Both the position numbers and the translations under genes were made by a program. A stretch of 64,000 nt of DNA from Candidatus Gastranaerophilales bacterium. GTDB taxonomy: Bacteria; Cyanobacteriota; Vampirovibrionia; Gastranaerophilales; Gastranaerophilaceae. The notes below the pieces were generated by a model. The model was not told where the DNA came from and ran no database searches. It was given only the letters and a program-made list of their open reading frames with translations. Below, in pieces: positions 7,445-17,467 of this stretch (positions are counted from its first letter, which is position 1; every line of letters begins with the position of its first letter). The stretch lies in assembly GCA_944324175.1 (NCBI GenBank), contig CALUVH010000001.1, forward strand, positions 54,215 through 118,214, written 5' to 3'.

Positions 7445-8494
7445 CTATTCAACACAACGTGCAACATACTGACGCTCGCCAATATAACAAGAAATTACAG
7501 AAGATGGGTAATTTAAATTATTTTGAAAATGTCGTGCTAAAGCATTATAATCACCAGAAGGAGAATCTGACCAATAATTACCAGCAGTATTCCAATGCAA
7601 CTCCGCTCTCCTGTCAGGATCTGCAGTTCCGGTATAACTATCATTTGGACCTAAAGGAGTATCCTCTAACTTAAATAGATATGTAGCAATGGCAGCCAAA
7701 TCATCTAATGTAGGTAATTTCATTCCTACAGATTCACACATTTTTTTAGCTCCTCCCCAATAATTTTTAGAGCAGTAAGTATTTTGACTATCGAGTCGTG
7801 TATCATATTTATGATCAGGAGAAGCTTCACAAGTATTTATAGGCTCAATATTTAAATCAGAAGAAGCTAAACACAACTTACCAATTTGCAAATCACATGA
7901 GCTTAAAACTGCGTTATTAAGGAGAACATCCATGCCAATCTTATTTGGTCCTTTTTTACCATTAACATCAACAACTGCACTTAAACAGGCAGTCTGTCCT
8001 TTTTGACCAGCCTCGCTATAGGGGTCAACATATTCACAATTAGGGTCATAAGCCAAAATTGCCGTGGTACCATTATTTTGGACAAAAGCAACAGTATTAG
8101 TCGCCCATTCAGTATGTCCTAATTTTGCTGCAGACTTTAACTTACTCACAACAACTTCATCACCAGCAGTAAGTACAACCTCCGAAGAATAGCACTGCTC
8201 CAAATGCGAGTTATCACATAATTTTATAATCTGCAGGTAGTCTTTTAAGTTATTGACAAAAACTTCAGTAGAATTGGAACCTACCATCCTGTCATCAATA
8301 TTCATTTGCCGAGTAACTTCAATAATCTTTTTTTCCCAAATATTTTTAGCAGTGTCCCAAGTTTTTTGATTATGATTTTTAATCATAGCCGGTATGGTAA
8401 GAACAGCAACAATTCCAATTACCACTAGTGTAATCAATACTTCTGCTAATGTAAACGCACATTTTCTATTGCATACCTGCTCAATTTTTAACAT
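7445..8494 (-). CDS. Pilin-like protein with DUF1566/lectin-like C-terminal domain
   Basis: 349 aa, SD AGAGAGG. Residues 14-35 are a type IV pilin-like N-methylation segment (FTLAEVLITLVVIG) with the conserved Glu at +5 and an Ala-Phe cleavage site, so it should be processed by a prepilin peptidase. After a linker with several Cys residues, the C-terminal region (about 245-349) has the W-x-x-A-x-x-x-C, LPT, YWS and VARCV pattern of DUF1566/FISUMP-type domains. It is about 45% alike by eye to the protein at 62032-63087. Probably a minor pseudopilin or surface adhesin. No pilin operon surrounds it. Confidence 0.85.
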   Translation of the reverse strand: MLKIEQVCNRKCAFTLAEVLITLVVIGIVAVLTIPAMIKNHNQKTWDTAKNIWEKKIIEVTRQMNIDDRMVGSNSTEVFVNNLKDYLQIIKLCDNSHLEQCYSSEVVLTAGDEVVVSKLKSAAKLGHTEWATNTVAFVQNNGTTAILAYDPNCEYVDPYSEAGQKGQTACLSAVVDVNGKKGPNKIGMDVLLNNAVLSSCDLQIGKLCLASSDLNIEPINTCEASPDHKYDTRLDSQNTYCSKNYWGGAKKMCESVGMKLPTLDDLAAIATYLFKLEDTPLGPNDSYTGTADPDRRAELHWNTAGNYWSDSPSGDYNALARHFQNNLNYPSSVISCYIGERQYVARCVE

Positions 8495-8548
8495 ATTATA
8501 CCTCTCTAAAATATTACCACAATTTATAAGATAATTATAACAGAGTAA

Positions 8549-10837
8549 TCAATCCACATCAACCGGTTCACGAAGAATTTTTTCAATAGCCTCACGAGCA
8601 GTAAATACAAGTGCTTCAGGGACATTTGAAATAGTAGTAAACTGCCTTAGTACATCCACAACGCGTTTAAACGAACGAACAATATCTCCCTCACCCATGT
8701 CCACATTTTCTGTAACGGTTTCCCATTCAGCGCCCTCAACCCAAAGCTCAATCATGGATGAAAAATACGGATTTATATACATCGGTGCTTCTACTTGATA
8801 TCTATTTTGAACTTTTTCCACCCGTCTTCTAATATTTCTGATTAGATTTAGAGTTTTTCTGACAGGTTCAGAAATAGGCATAAATGGAATATCTATTCTT
8901 AAATCTTCTGTCGTAATTGCACAAATTACGGCAGAAAGTTGAGAAGGAGTAAGCTCTTCCAGTACTCTGGAATATATTATTTCAGATATAAACAATTCAT
9001 TTTCGGAGCGAACTTGTGAGGTTGTAATTCCTCGTTCAGTCGGATAATCATCCATTAAATATCCTAAATCAACCAATACAGCCCTGTGCGCCAAAAACTT
9101 ATTCCAGAAAATATCGCGTTGCTTTTCGATTTCTTTATCAAGTTTTTGCTGTTTAACTTTAATTCGCTCGGCTACTTCAATATTTTTTGAATGTTTTTTA
9201 TAATGCTTACAGATATCACAGTGAATATTGTGCATTTGAGCAAGCATTTCCTTATTCTTTTGAGCAAATTCAATTACTTCCTGAGATAGAGGACGTTTTT
9301 TAGATTTTTCTTGTTTTAATATTTTTTTGTAAGTCTGTCTGTTTTGTACATAAATGTATCTCAGCTTATTATAATCATAAAATTCTTTATCAGAAAGTTT
9401 GTATGGACAAATAAATTCACGTGATTTTAATTCTTGTTTATATTCTTCTGCCAAACTTAGAAGCGGAGCTAAACGTGTAGATGAAGAGTAGTATCCGAAA
9501 CTTTTCAAAATAAGTTCTTTAGCTTCATCAAGACTAAAACGCTGTAAAAGATTTAATACCATAGAATAACTCGGAGAAAAACGGCTTTCCAGCGGGTTTG
9601 CAGGGCTAAGGACAAGTTCTGCAACCTCTTCTGGTGACTGAAATTGCGTGCCAACAATAGTCACAAATCCGACTTCATCCATACCTCGTCGTCCTGCCCT
9701 ACCTGACATTTGGAGAAATTCACTTGCAGTAAGCATTCTATGTCCGCTATCTGTTCTTTTGCTTGTTGAACTTATTACTGTAGAACGAGCCGGCATATTG
9801 ATTCCAGCAGCCAAAGTCTCTGTCGCAAAAACAACTTTTATCAGCCCTTTTTGAAATAACTTCTCTACTAAACTTTTCCAAGCCGGCAAAAGTCCTGCAT
9901 GGTGCGATGCTACCCCACATAGAAGATATTCAATATGTTTATTTCCATATAAATGAGGATTTTCAGCTATATATTCATCCAAAAACTGACGAATTTGTGC
10001 CTGTTCCTCCCGTGATACAAGACTAAGCGAAGTTGCGCATTTTTCCATCTGCTCATCACATTTTTTTCTGGAAAAAGTAAAATAAATCGCAGGAAGCATA
10101 TCTCTTTCTGCAAGATTTCGGACAACCTCTTTCACATAGGAATACTGCTTTTTGCGATTTCGATACTGAACTTTCTTCTCGGGTTTAATTTTTTTATTCA
10201 ACTGCCCACTTGGAGTCAACAGCGGAAGCAATTTATCCGGCTGAGAGCTGTCGAAGTAGAAAAAACGCAGAGGTACAGGTCTAAAATCAGTATCAACAAG
10301 CTCTGTTTTAGAATGAACTGTATTTATCCACTGTGTTAATTCATCAGCATTTGCAACAGTCGCAGACAAAGCAATTAACTGAATATTTGTCGGACAATAA
10401 ATTATACTTTCTTCCCAAACTGTCCCACGTTGCTCATCATTCATATAATGAACTTCATCAAGCACGACATACTTAACATTTTGAAGATTATCCGCAACCG
10501 CTCCAAAATTAGTACCATAAAGCATATTTCGAAAAACTTCGGTTGTCATAACAACAATTTGGGCACTACGATTGATTGATGTATCTCCTGTTAATAGCCC
10601 GACGTTATCACTACCATACTTTTCAGAAAAATCATAATACTTTTGATTTGATAAAGCTTTTAAAGGAGTTGTATAAAAAATCCGCTTACCTTCTTCTAAC
10701 GCCCTATGAATAGCATGCTGAGCAATAACAGTCTTACCCGCCCCTGTCGGCGCACAAACCACAACACTTTTCCCCTCATCAATTAGTCTACAGGCATCAT
10801 TTTGAAATTCGTCTAATTCAAATGGAAATTCGTACAT
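8549..10837 (-). CDS. Ski2-like DEAD/DEAH-box RNA helicase
   Basis: 762 aa, SD AGGAG before the ATG. Helicase motifs in order: motif I APTGAGKT (about 30), DEVHYMND (motif II, DEVH type), SAT (motif III), and motif VI QMSGRAGRRG near 395. A DSHCT-like helical C-terminus follows, with a CxxC pair (HCDICKHYKKH) near 570. Cyanobacteria carry a homologous Ski2/Mtr4-like helicase. The role is probably RNA remodelling or decay. It has its own 116-nt upstream gap, and the serS terminator lies just behind it. Confidence 0.9.
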   Translation of the reverse strand: MYEFPFELDEFQNDACRLIDEGKSVVVCAPTGAGKTVIAQHAIHRALEEGKRIFYTTPLKALSNQKYYDFSEKYGSDNVGLLTGDTSINRSAQIVVMTTEVFRNMLYGTNFGAVADNLQNVKYVVLDEVHYMNDEQRGTVWEESIIYCPTNIQLIALSATVANADELTQWINTVHSKTELVDTDFRPVPLRFFYFDSSQPDKLLPLLTPSGQLNKKIKPEKKVQYRNRKKQYSYVKEVVRNLAERDMLPAIYFTFSRKKCDEQMEKCATSLSLVSREEQAQIRQFLDEYIAENPHLYGNKHIEYLLCGVASHHAGLLPAWKSLVEKLFQKGLIKVVFATETLAAGINMPARSTVISSTSKRTDSGHRMLTASEFLQMSGRAGRRGMDEVGFVTIVGTQFQSPEEVAELVLSPANPLESRFSPSYSMVLNLLQRFSLDEAKELILKSFGYYSSSTRLAPLLSLAEEYKQELKSREFICPYKLSDKEFYDYNKLRYIYVQNRQTYKKILKQEKSKKRPLSQEVIEFAQKNKEMLAQMHNIHCDICKHYKKHSKNIEVAERIKVKQQKLDKEIEKQRDIFWNKFLAHRAVLVDLGYLMDDYPTERGITTSQVRSENELFISEIIYSRVLEELTPSQLSAVICAITTEDLRIDIPFMPISEPVRKTLNLIRNIRRRVEKVQNRYQVEAPMYINPYFSSMIELWVEGAEWETVTENVDMGEGDIVRSFKRVVDVLRQFTTISNVPEALVFTAREAIEKILREPVDVD

Positions 10838-10925
10838 TTAAACTCCTAAAATAGCTATCTTATAATTATTATGCCCTAAAAATATAAAAATGTAAAACTA
10901 ATTTCAAAATAATAAAATATATATT

Positions 10926-10949
10926 AAAAAGCCTCCATATAGGAGGCTT
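10926..10949 (-). terminator. Terminator of serS
   Basis: AAGCCTCC / GGAGGCTT hairpin followed on the minus strand by five T residues. Confidence 0.9.
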
Positions 10950-10953
10950 AAAC

Positions 10954-12219
10954 TTATATCTTATCAAATCCAGTATATTTTCTCAAAACCTCAGGAATGA
11001 TTATTGTACCATCTTCTTGTTGATAATTTTCAACAATAGCTGCAAATGTTCTACCGACAGCAAGTCCTGACCCGTTAATTGTATGAACAAATTGAGTCTT
11101 TCCTGTTGCTTTATCGCGATATCTTATATTAGCGCGCCTAGCTTGATAATCACCAAAATTAGAACAACTTGAGATTTCCTTATATGAACCATATGAAGGC
11201 ATCCAAACCTCTAAATCCCAGCATTTATTTGCAGAAAATCCAATATCTCCTGTTGATAAAGCTTCTCTACGGTAAGGCAATTCAAGCAATTGAAGCATTT
11301 TTTCTGCGTCTTGAGTCAATTTTTCATGTTCTTCCTTGCTAGTTTGCGGTGTACACAATTTTACAAGCTCTACTTTATTGAATTGGTGTACTCTGATTAA
11401 TCCGCGAGTATCTTTACCTGCTGAACCTGATTCACGTCTAAAACAAGGTGTGTATGCAGTCATATACTTTGGTAAATCATCCTCAGATAAGATTTCTCCA
11501 GCATAGATATTAGTAACAGGAACCTCTGCTGTAGGTATTAAGTACAAATCTTCATCAACACACTTATACATATCTTCCTTGAACTTTGGTAACTGCCCTG
11601 TACCGGTCATAGTGGCAGCATTAGCCATAAATGGCGGTAAAATTTCCTCATACCCTTGCTCTTGAGTATGATAATCAAGAAAGAAATTAATAATTGCACG
11701 TTCTAATTTTGCTCCAAGACCTCTGTATAAAATAAATCTACTTTGAGATATTTTGACACCACGTTCAAAATCAACAAGTCCTTTTTCTTCACATAAGTCC
11801 CAATGTGCTTTAAATTCAAAATCAAATTTTCTAGGTTCACCCCATTTATAGACTTCAACATTATCATCTTCAGATAATCCAATCGGAGTAGTCTCATCAG
11901 GAATATTCGGAGTATGTAATAAAACTTCTCTTTGCTTTGTATCTAATTCATTTTGTCTATCTTCCAATGCCTTAATATCATCACCAAGCTTTCTCACCTC
12001 TTCTTGAATGGCATCGGTATTTTCACCATTTTTTTTCATCATACCGATTTTTTGAGAATCAGCCTTTCTTTTTGCTCTAAGTTCATCTGCCAGCGTCTGA
12101 ATCTTACGTCTTTCTTCATCAATGACCAACACTTCATCTATTGACAATTCAGGATTTCTTCTTTTTAAAAGTTCATTAACTTTTTCAGGGCATTCTCTAA
12201 TCATTTTGATATCAAGCAT
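10954..12219 (-). CDS. serS: Seryl-tRNA synthetase
   Basis: 421 aa from the ATG at 12219, which has AGAGG 8 nt upstream; a longer frame adds 20 hydrophobic residues that do not belong to SerRS. It charges tRNA-Ser. It has the N-terminal coiled-coil arm (about 28-100), then class II motifs: motif 2 around [21 protein letters not shown] and motif 3 around [19 protein letters not shown]. The length matches bacterial SerRS. Monocistronic with its own terminator. Confidence 0.97.
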   Translation of the reverse strand: MLDIKMIRECPEKVNELLKRRNPELSIDEVLVIDEERRKIQTLADELRAKRKADSQKIGMMKKNGENTDAIQEEVRKLGDDIKALEDRQNELDTKQREVLLHTPNIPDETTPIGLSEDDNVEVYKWGEPRKFDFEFKAHWDLCEEKGLVDFERGVKISQSRFILYRGLGAKLERAIINFFLDYHTQEQGYEEILPPFMANAATMTGTGQLPKFKEDMYKCVDEDLYLIPTAEVPVTNIYAGEILSEDDLPKYMTAYTPCFRRESGSAGKDTRGLIRVHQFNKVELVKLCTPQTSKEEHEKLTQDAEKMLQLLELPYRREALSTGDIGFSANKCWDLEVWMPSYGSYKEISSCSNFGDYQARRANIRYRDKATGKTQFVHTINGSGLAVGRTFAAIVENYQQEDGTIIIPEVLRKYTGFDKI

Positions 12220-12355
12220 ATAAAACCTCTTTTCTTTACTTAATAGTTTTATACTAATCCAAATACAACTTATAATCAAGTTGTTATTATCCTAAAATAT
12301 AAATCTATGGATTGATAGTAAGATTTAAAAAAACATGTAAAATATAATTGAGGGC

Positions 12356-12688
12356 ATGTGTATGATATTAAAAAAAATAGCGCAAAAATTTAACACTAAA
12401 CAAGACAAACTGGCTCAAGGGACAACTAATCCTTTTAATTTAGGATTTGAGCATTCTAAGTGCGATTTTCTGAATAACCTTACCCAAAAAGCATTAAAGA
12501 TGTATGAAAGGAAATGCGATATAAGAAATTTTACTAAGCTTGTCCTTTCAAATCCAGAAAACACATCTCATAATAACATCGTAAGAGGACTTATTCAAAA
12601 TGGTATAATTGACCCATTTGAAGATGATAAGCTTGCATTTCTAGCAGACAATGACAGATTACTAAGGGATCTCGGGCTAGTTGAATAG
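12356..12688 (+). CDS. Hypothetical small protein
   Basis: 110 aa with no recognised family. It is predicted helical and polar, with a conserved-looking core NPENTSHNNIVRGLIQNGIIDPFEDDKL. Two starts are possible. ATG 12356 lies 7 nt after a TATAAT box and would be leaderless. ATG 12362 has GAGGG 8 nt upstream. It stands alone between divergent serS and convergent isocitrate dehydrogenase genes. Confidence 0.6.
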   Translation: MCMILKKIAQKFNTKQDKLAQGTTNPFNLGFEHSKCDFLNNLTQKALKMYERKCDIRNFTKLVLSNPENTSHNNIVRGLIQNGIIDPFEDDKLAFLADNDRLLRDLGLVE

Positions 12689-12708
12689 CGTTTATAGTCA
12701 TTTATTAA

Positions 12709-13701
12709 CTATAAATTTGAGATAATTACTTTAGTAAACAGTGATGTTGAACAATTACCGCCCAAATCACATGTGGTATGACCGTCTTTCAGTGTTTTGA
12801 TTAATGCATTTTCTATCCTGTCTGCATACTCCTGCTCACCAATATATCTAAGCATTTCAATTGCAGACAGCAAAAGTGCGGTTGGATTTGCCTTGTTTTG
12901 TCCTTTTATATCAGGAGCTGATCCATGAACAGGTTCAAATACTGCACAATCTTTTCCGATATTTGCCCCCTGTGCTACACCTAGTCCACCTATCAAACCA
13001 GCACATAAATCAGATACAATGTCTCCATAAAGATTTGGTAATACAAGCACATCAAACTGATTTGGGTTTTGAACCAGTTGCATACACAAATTATCAACTA
13101 AAATTTCTCTTGGCTTAATATTAGGATATTCTTGAGCAACTTTTCTATAAGTGTCAAGGAAAAGGCCATCAGAAAGTTTCATGATATTTGCCTTTGTAAC
13201 ACAACAGACTTCCTTTCTCCCGTTTTTTACAGCATAATCAAACGCAAAACGACAAATTCTGTCGGTTGCATCTTTAGTAATTATTTTTATACTCTCAGCA
13301 GTATTATCATCAACTTGCCTTTCTATACCGGCATATAAATCTTCTGTATTTTCTCGAACAACAATTATATCAACCCCATCAAAACGTGTTTTAATGTTTG
13401 GCAAATTTTTACATGGACGCAAATTCGCATACAAATCCAATTCTTTTCTCAGCTGAACATTAACTGACCTAAACCCCTTACCTATAGGAGTAGTTACAGG
13501 AGCTTTCAGCGCAACCCGATTTTTTCTTATTGATTCAATAACACGCATAGGTAAAGGAGTTCCCTCTTCCTTGATTACATCTGCTCCGGCTGTCTGTAAA
13601 TCCCAATCGATTTCAAGCCCGCTTGCTTTAATAATTGACACCACAGCATCTGATATCTCAGGGCCAATTCCATCACCGTTTATTAGCGTTATTCTGTGCA
13701 T
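12709..13701 (-). CDS. NAD-type isocitrate dehydrogenase
   Basis: 330 aa, SD AGAGAGG. It belongs to the isocitrate/isopropylmalate dehydrogenase family: GDGIGPE at the N-terminus, ENTEDLYAGIE near 118, metal-binding Asp residues in VLPNLYGDIVSDLCAG, and GSAPDIKGQNKANPTA for cofactor. The substrate loop FRSVNVQLRKELDLYANLRPC is of the isocitrate type (Ser and Asn before LRK), not the leucine-pathway type. It would make 2-oxoglutarate, the carbon skeleton for glutamate and for the glnA reaction. Homoisocitrate dehydrogenase is the alternative. Confidence 0.88.
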   Translation of the reverse strand: MHRITLINGDGIGPEISDAVVSIIKASGLEIDWDLQTAGADVIKEEGTPLPMRVIESIRKNRVALKAPVTTPIGKGFRSVNVQLRKELDLYANLRPCKNLPNIKTRFDGVDIIVVRENTEDLYAGIERQVDDNTAESIKIITKDATDRICRFAFDYAVKNGRKEVCCVTKANIMKLSDGLFLDTYRKVAQEYPNIKPREILVDNLCMQLVQNPNQFDVLVLPNLYGDIVSDLCAGLIGGLGVAQGANIGKDCAVFEPVHGSAPDIKGQNKANPTALLLSAIEMLRYIGEQEYADRIENALIKTLKDGHTTCDLGGNCSTSLFTKVIISNL

Positions 13702-13771
13702 AAAAACCTCTCTTTCAAAAATAATTATACCGCATTAGTAAATAAATGCAAACTCCATTGTATAAATGGTT

Positions 13772-13834
13772 ATACAAGAATTGTAAATATTTCTTAACAC
13801 AAAAAGCAATTTTTATATGAAGAAAAACTTTATA
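13772..13834 (+). promoter_or_regulatory. Regulon promoter (repeats + GCAATT-N17-TTTATA)
   Basis: Three degenerate repeats at a 10-bp period (ATACAA 13772, TGTAAA 13782, TCTTAA 13792), then GCAATT 13806-13811, 17 bp, and TTTATA 13829-13834 within AACTTTATATAA. Same layout as upstream of 2632. Confidence 0.6.
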
Positions 13835-13877
13835 TAAGTAAGGTTAGTTATTTAGTAAAAGTTAAGGTAGGTACTCT

Positions 13878-14678
13878 ATGGTCGCAATAGCAAGAGTAGC
13901 AAATTGTGTAGGAAGGTTAATCTTTGACACAAAATTTCAAAAAGTACTGTCTAATTCAATCAAAGCCTCAGGCAGACTTTCAAAGATTAAGGGAAACGGT
14001 AGATTTACAAAATTTGGAAAGCAAATAGCCGATTCCTTTATCAAAGCTGAGAAAAAAACTGCCGGCAATAGTTTTTTCAAAGATATGAAAAAATTAATTA
14101 CTGACTATCCAGCAGACCTGAAAAATGCATGGAAAGGTGCTTCAGGCCTCAAAGAAAAAGCAAAAGCAATATGGGATGTCTCAAAATCAAGAGGTCCATT
14201 GCTTGGATATGGTCTACTGGTAGGCTTTGAAGTGCCAAATATCTTAAAAGCCACAACAGAAGACGGGGTAGTCACCGGAGCAATTGAAACTACAAAATCA
14301 ACAGCAAGGTTGGCTGGTGCATCATTGGGTGCAGCAATAGGAACGGCACTTGTTCCAGGTATTGGAAGTATATTGGGTTGGATAGGGGGTGAATACCTTA
14401 CAAGCAAAATAGTAGGTAAATCCTATACTGATAAACAACTGGCTCAAGAAGAAAAGATGAAAGAGCTGTTCAAAACCAATAATCCTATGCAAAACCTTGA
14501 TATGCAACAACTTATGGAAGGATTAAACAACCCCAATTTCACTGATCAGCTCAATTACGCCCAAACAAATCAATTTGCACCAAGCCAATTTATGCAAAAT
14601 TCCAATATTTCTCAATCTCAGCTAGCACAAATGTATAACGCACTTTATGGAAATAATAAACTTGATTTATCCGTATAA
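13878..14678 (+). CDS. Glycine-zipper membrane-active protein
   Basis: 266 aa, SD TAAGGTAGG. The N-terminal 110 residues are basic and amphipathic, followed by a short apolar stretch (LLGYGLLVGF, about 111-120). At about 140-170 is a glycine-zipper hairpin (GASLGAAIGTALVPGIGSILGWIGG). The tail is N/Q/M-rich with repeated QF/QL elements. It has no signal peptide. The same order (basic helices, E-x-P segment, glycine zipper, polar tail) recurs in the next gene, so the two are paralogs. Glycine zippers of this type occur in pore-forming toxins and inner-membrane proteins. Function is unknown; the shared promoter links it to the other lineage-specific membrane proteins. Confidence 0.75.
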   Translation: MVAIARVANCVGRLIFDTKFQKVLSNSIKASGRLSKIKGNGRFTKFGKQIADSFIKAEKKTAGNSFFKDMKKLITDYPADLKNAWKGASGLKEKAKAIWDVSKSRGPLLGYGLLVGFEVPNILKATTEDGVVTGAIETTKSTARLAGASLGAAIGTALVPGIGSILGWIGGEYLTSKIVGKSYTDKQLAQEEKMKELFKTNNPMQNLDMQQLMEGLNNPNFTDQLNYAQTNQFAPSQFMQNSNISQSQLAQMYNALYGNNKLDLSV

Positions 14679-14690
14679 ATTAATATATAA

Positions 14691-14752
14691 TCTTAACATT
14701 TGTTAACAATAGCTTAAATTGTATCAATTTAGGCTATTTATTTTTTTTTATA
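14691..14752 (+). promoter_or_regulatory. Regulon promoter (TCTTAA-N4-TGTTAA box, TCAATT-N17-TTTATA)
   Basis: Direct repeat at 14691-14706, TCAATT 14724-14729, 17 bp, TTTATA 14747-14752. The repeat-to-minus-10 distance (40 bp) equals that of the other members. Confidence 0.55.
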
Positions 14753-14786
14753 TAACTACGGGGAAATAAAATTAGGGGAATGGATT

Positions 14787-16181
14787 ATGACAAATCCTGT
14801 AAATTATAACCAAGAGGATGTCTATGCACTTTCAAGATATAACTATGGAGTGCAAAACAGTGGATATAACACAAAAGATGCACTAACCACAGCAGGATTA
14901 TTTGCAGGAGGCTACACGGCTTGGAATGGTGGTAAATGGTTAATTCAAAACCGTAAGGACTACAAAACAGCTTGGGCCGATGTAAAACAGCAATACAACA
15001 ACGCCAAACAATTAAAAGGAAATAATCTCAAAGAAAGTTATCTTAATAACTACAGAAGCCAATACATTGCTGATTTAGAAAAGGCATACGCTCCTGCCAA
15101 AACACTCACACAGGCTGAAATAAGTAAACTGTCACCTTCAAAACTGGCAGCATACAATCGTTCTCAAGCAATAAGTGCAGAATATAACAAAGTTAGACAG
15201 TTAATACAACAGTCAAAAGGGCTTACAGGTAAAGCGTTACTAGACAAGCAAAAAGAAATCAACCAAGCACTTGCAGATGCAAAGCTTGCAGTCGCAAAAG
15301 GAAAGGCAACACCGGGTAGTGCACTAGCTGCGACATCAAAAACCGGAAAAGCCATTCAGTGGGTTAAGGGTAAAACCGGAATCACAAAAGCAGAATTAGC
15401 CCTAAAGACCTCAGCTGCAAATGGAGGCAAAGTCGCGAAATTCCTTACTAAAGCACCTAAAGGTACTCCTGCAACAGCTATAGTTGCATTAGCACTTGAA
15501 GGTCCTGAAGTATATAAAACATATAAAAAACTAGGGGCAGGTGCAGGTACCAAACAACTTGCCAAATCAGCCGCAATCGCCGGAGCTGGCGTAGCTGGTT
15601 ACGCGCTAGGAAGCATGGCACTTGGCGCTGCCGTTGGTTCTGTTGTACCTATCGCTGGAACAGCTGTAGGTGCGGTCGTAGGTCTTGTAGGGGGCTTACT
15701 GGGAGCTTGGGGTGCTGACACAATCGCTAGAAAACTTCTTCCTAGTGAATTAGAGTTAGCGGCCAAAAAAGATGCCAATGAAGCTATGAATAATCCTGAA
15801 AAAATGAAAGAACTTCTTGAAAAAACAGAAAAAACAGCAGAAAATGAAACAAATCAGGAAGTTCTGGATAACTTACAAAAATCATATGACAACGTCTATG
15901 GTGTTTTATCACCAAGTACAGAAGCATCAGGAAAGACAACTTCTACAAACGAAGAAGAAACCACACTGAATAACAACGTTAATGAAGATTCCGATGGTAC
16001 CAATACAAATAACAACACCTCAAAGATAAAAGAAGCATTAAAAAACATTATTGAACACATTAAAACAAGCTGGAATTACTACAATCCAAATGACGTCTAT
16101 AGTTCTCTTAAACAATATGAGAAACCAATTTATCCATCCTTTCCAGCAATAATGGGAACTCCATACGGATATATAGCTTAA
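14787..16181 (+). CDS. Large glycine-zipper membrane-active protein
   Basis: 464 aa, SD AGGGGAA. It has a tyrosine/asparagine-rich start with an AGGYTAW apolar patch, then a long basic helical region (about 40-220). A strong double hydrophobic glycine-zipper region follows at about 265-315 (AGAGVAGYALGSMALGAAVG and PIAGTAVGAVVGLVGGLLG), then a Glu-rich helix and an N/T-rich linker, and an aromatic/proline tail. The layout matches its upstream neighbour. No signal peptide or lipobox was found. The product could span or insert into membranes as a hairpin. It is not a family I can name; toxin-like or envelope-structural roles are both possible. Confidence 0.75.
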   Translation: MTNPVNYNQEDVYALSRYNYGVQNSGYNTKDALTTAGLFAGGYTAWNGGKWLIQNRKDYKTAWADVKQQYNNAKQLKGNNLKESYLNNYRSQYIADLEKAYAPAKTLTQAEISKLSPSKLAAYNRSQAISAEYNKVRQLIQQSKGLTGKALLDKQKEINQALADAKLAVAKGKATPGSALAATSKTGKAIQWVKGKTGITKAELALKTSAANGGKVAKFLTKAPKGTPATAIVALALEGPEVYKTYKKLGAGAGTKQLAKSAAIAGAGVAGYALGSMALGAAVGSVVPIAGTAVGAVVGLVGGLLGAWGADTIARKLLPSELELAAKKDANEAMNNPEKMKELLEKTEKTAENETNQEVLDNLQKSYDNVYGVLSPSTEASGKTTSTNEEETTLNNNVNEDSDGTNTNNNTSKIKEALKNIIEHIKTSWNYYNPNDVYSSLKQYEKPIYPSFPAIMGTPYGYIA

Positions 16182-16185
16182 CTAA

Positions 16186-16212
16186 AAAGACCGATTAAAT
16201 CGGTCTTTTTTA
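16186..16212. terminator. Bidirectional terminator
   Basis: AAAGACCGATT / AATCGGTCTTT hairpin with T residues on the plus side and A residues on the other, between 14787 (+) and the small minus-strand ORF. Confidence 0.85.
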
Positions 16213-16236
16213 ACAATTAATGAATCTTCAAAACAA

Positions 16237-16413
16237 TTAAGACATAGGCATCGCATTAAAATCACGTTCAGCCTTTGAGCTTGTACATTCAAAGAAATTA
16301 CTTAAAAAACGTTCAATAGCATTTTCCATTGAACTAATTTCCTTTTTCAAAGCTTGATAGCTTTCTTCTCTCACTTCACGCAATGAGTTCTCAAAAATTT
16401 CATCTTTATACAT
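16237..16413 (-). CDS. Small hypothetical protein (58 aa)
   Basis: A complete 58-codon frame begins MYKDEIFENSLREVREES with GGAGT 6 nt upstream of the ATG and ends next to the shared terminator. The product is highly helical, acidic/amphipathic, has a single Cys and lacks membrane segments. Reading frame, SD and terminator placement support a real gene, but there is no recognised family. Confidence 0.6.
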   Translation of the reverse strand: MYKDEIFENSLREVREESYQALKKEISSMENAIERFLSNFFECTSSKAERDFNAMPMS

Positions 16414-16564
16414 AACATACTCCTATAAATTTCTACAATTATACTTACGGTATATCTATTCCCTAACTTCAATAAAATATATAATATTGTTACAATTGTT
16501 TATTATTTGAGAAATTTAAAATATTTTACTGTAATATATTAGAATAATCATATTTAAGGAATGG

Positions 16565-17401
16565 ATGAAGATGATGGATTTATTGACCGGATATGAATAT
16601 TATTCAAGTCGTCGTGATATGGAAGTAATATCTTGCATTGTGGACTCTTTAAAACAAATTCTTGAAGAAGATAGTCAACAGGCACAACCGTTATTTTTGA
16701 AAATATCAGATAATCTCATTATGAATATTGCAAGAATGGTTGTTCAAGAAAAGAAAAAAACATTTTTAATAGGCATTACAGGTGAAAGCGCATCTGGAAA
16801 AACTGTTTTTGTCGATAATACAACAAAAGCTTGCGTAAAAAGTAAAAATGAAGGAATCTACACTGTTATAAGATGTGATGATTACTACAAAGATACTTCA
16901 AAAGAGCTAAAAGAAGCAGGTAGCTATGAAGAGCTGTTCAAAACCGGATTTAGTTTTGATACCCCTGATGCTATAGACTTAGATTTAATGAAAACACACC
17001 TAATGCAGCTAAAACAAGGGAAAGAAATTACTTCCCCAAAATACGATTTTGTCACTTGTGAATCTAAACTTGATGGAGAGGTCAAAAAACCTTCTAAAGT
17101 AATATTGACAGAAGGTCTTTATGTTCTAAATGAGGGGATTAGAGATATAATGGATGTAAAAGTCTATGTATTTACCCCACTTGAAGTATTGAAAGAGCGT
17201 TGGTACAAAAGAGCAGCACTTCGAGGTAAAACAGGTGCAGCAGCTGACCTACAATTTCAAGATGTAAACAGAACAGCCCAGCAATACATCAGACCTGCAT
17301 ATCAAATCTCTGATGCGGTTATAAACGGGCTTGTCAGCCAAGAATACATCCAAAAAATTACGGATAAAATTTTCCAAGCTCTAAAAAGTATTGAATATTA
17401 A
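16565..17401 (+). CDS. Uridine kinase/phosphoribulokinase-family P-loop kinase
   Basis: 278 aa; start is ambiguous among ATG 16565, 16571 and 16574 (SD AAGGA at 16556). The N-terminal 60 residues are a helical extension not seen in short uridine kinases. The P-loop is GESASGKT near 75. CDDYYKD, FDTPDAID, SPKYDF and an ILTEGLYVL strand follow, as in uridine/cytidine kinases. The GRGF-type R-x-x-R lid appears as RWYKRAALRGKTG. Likely phosphorylates uridine/cytidine for pyrimidine salvage. Panthothenate kinase- or PRK-like substrates cannot be ruled out. Confidence 0.8.
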   Translation: MKMMDLLTGYEYYSSRRDMEVISCIVDSLKQILEEDSQQAQPLFLKISDNLIMNIARMVVQEKKKTFLIGITGESASGKTVFVDNTTKACVKSKNEGIYTVIRCDDYYKDTSKELKEAGSYEELFKTGFSFDTPDAIDLDLMKTHLMQLKQGKEITSPKYDFVTCESKLDGEVKKPSKVILTEGLYVLNEGIRDIMDVKVYVFTPLEVLKERWYKRAALRGKTGAAADLQFQDVNRTAQQYIRPAYQISDAVINGLVSQEYIQKITDKIFQALKSIEY

Positions 17402-17408
17402 AATTTCA

Positions 17409-17451
17409 AAAACGGAGCCTTAAATAGTACTACTTAGCGACTCCGTTTTTT
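17409..17451 (+). terminator. Terminator of the kinase gene
   Basis: AAACGGAG pairs with CTCCGTTT across a 20-nt loop, followed by a run of T residues. Confidence 0.75.
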
Positions 17452-17467
17452 GCTTAACGAAATTTAA

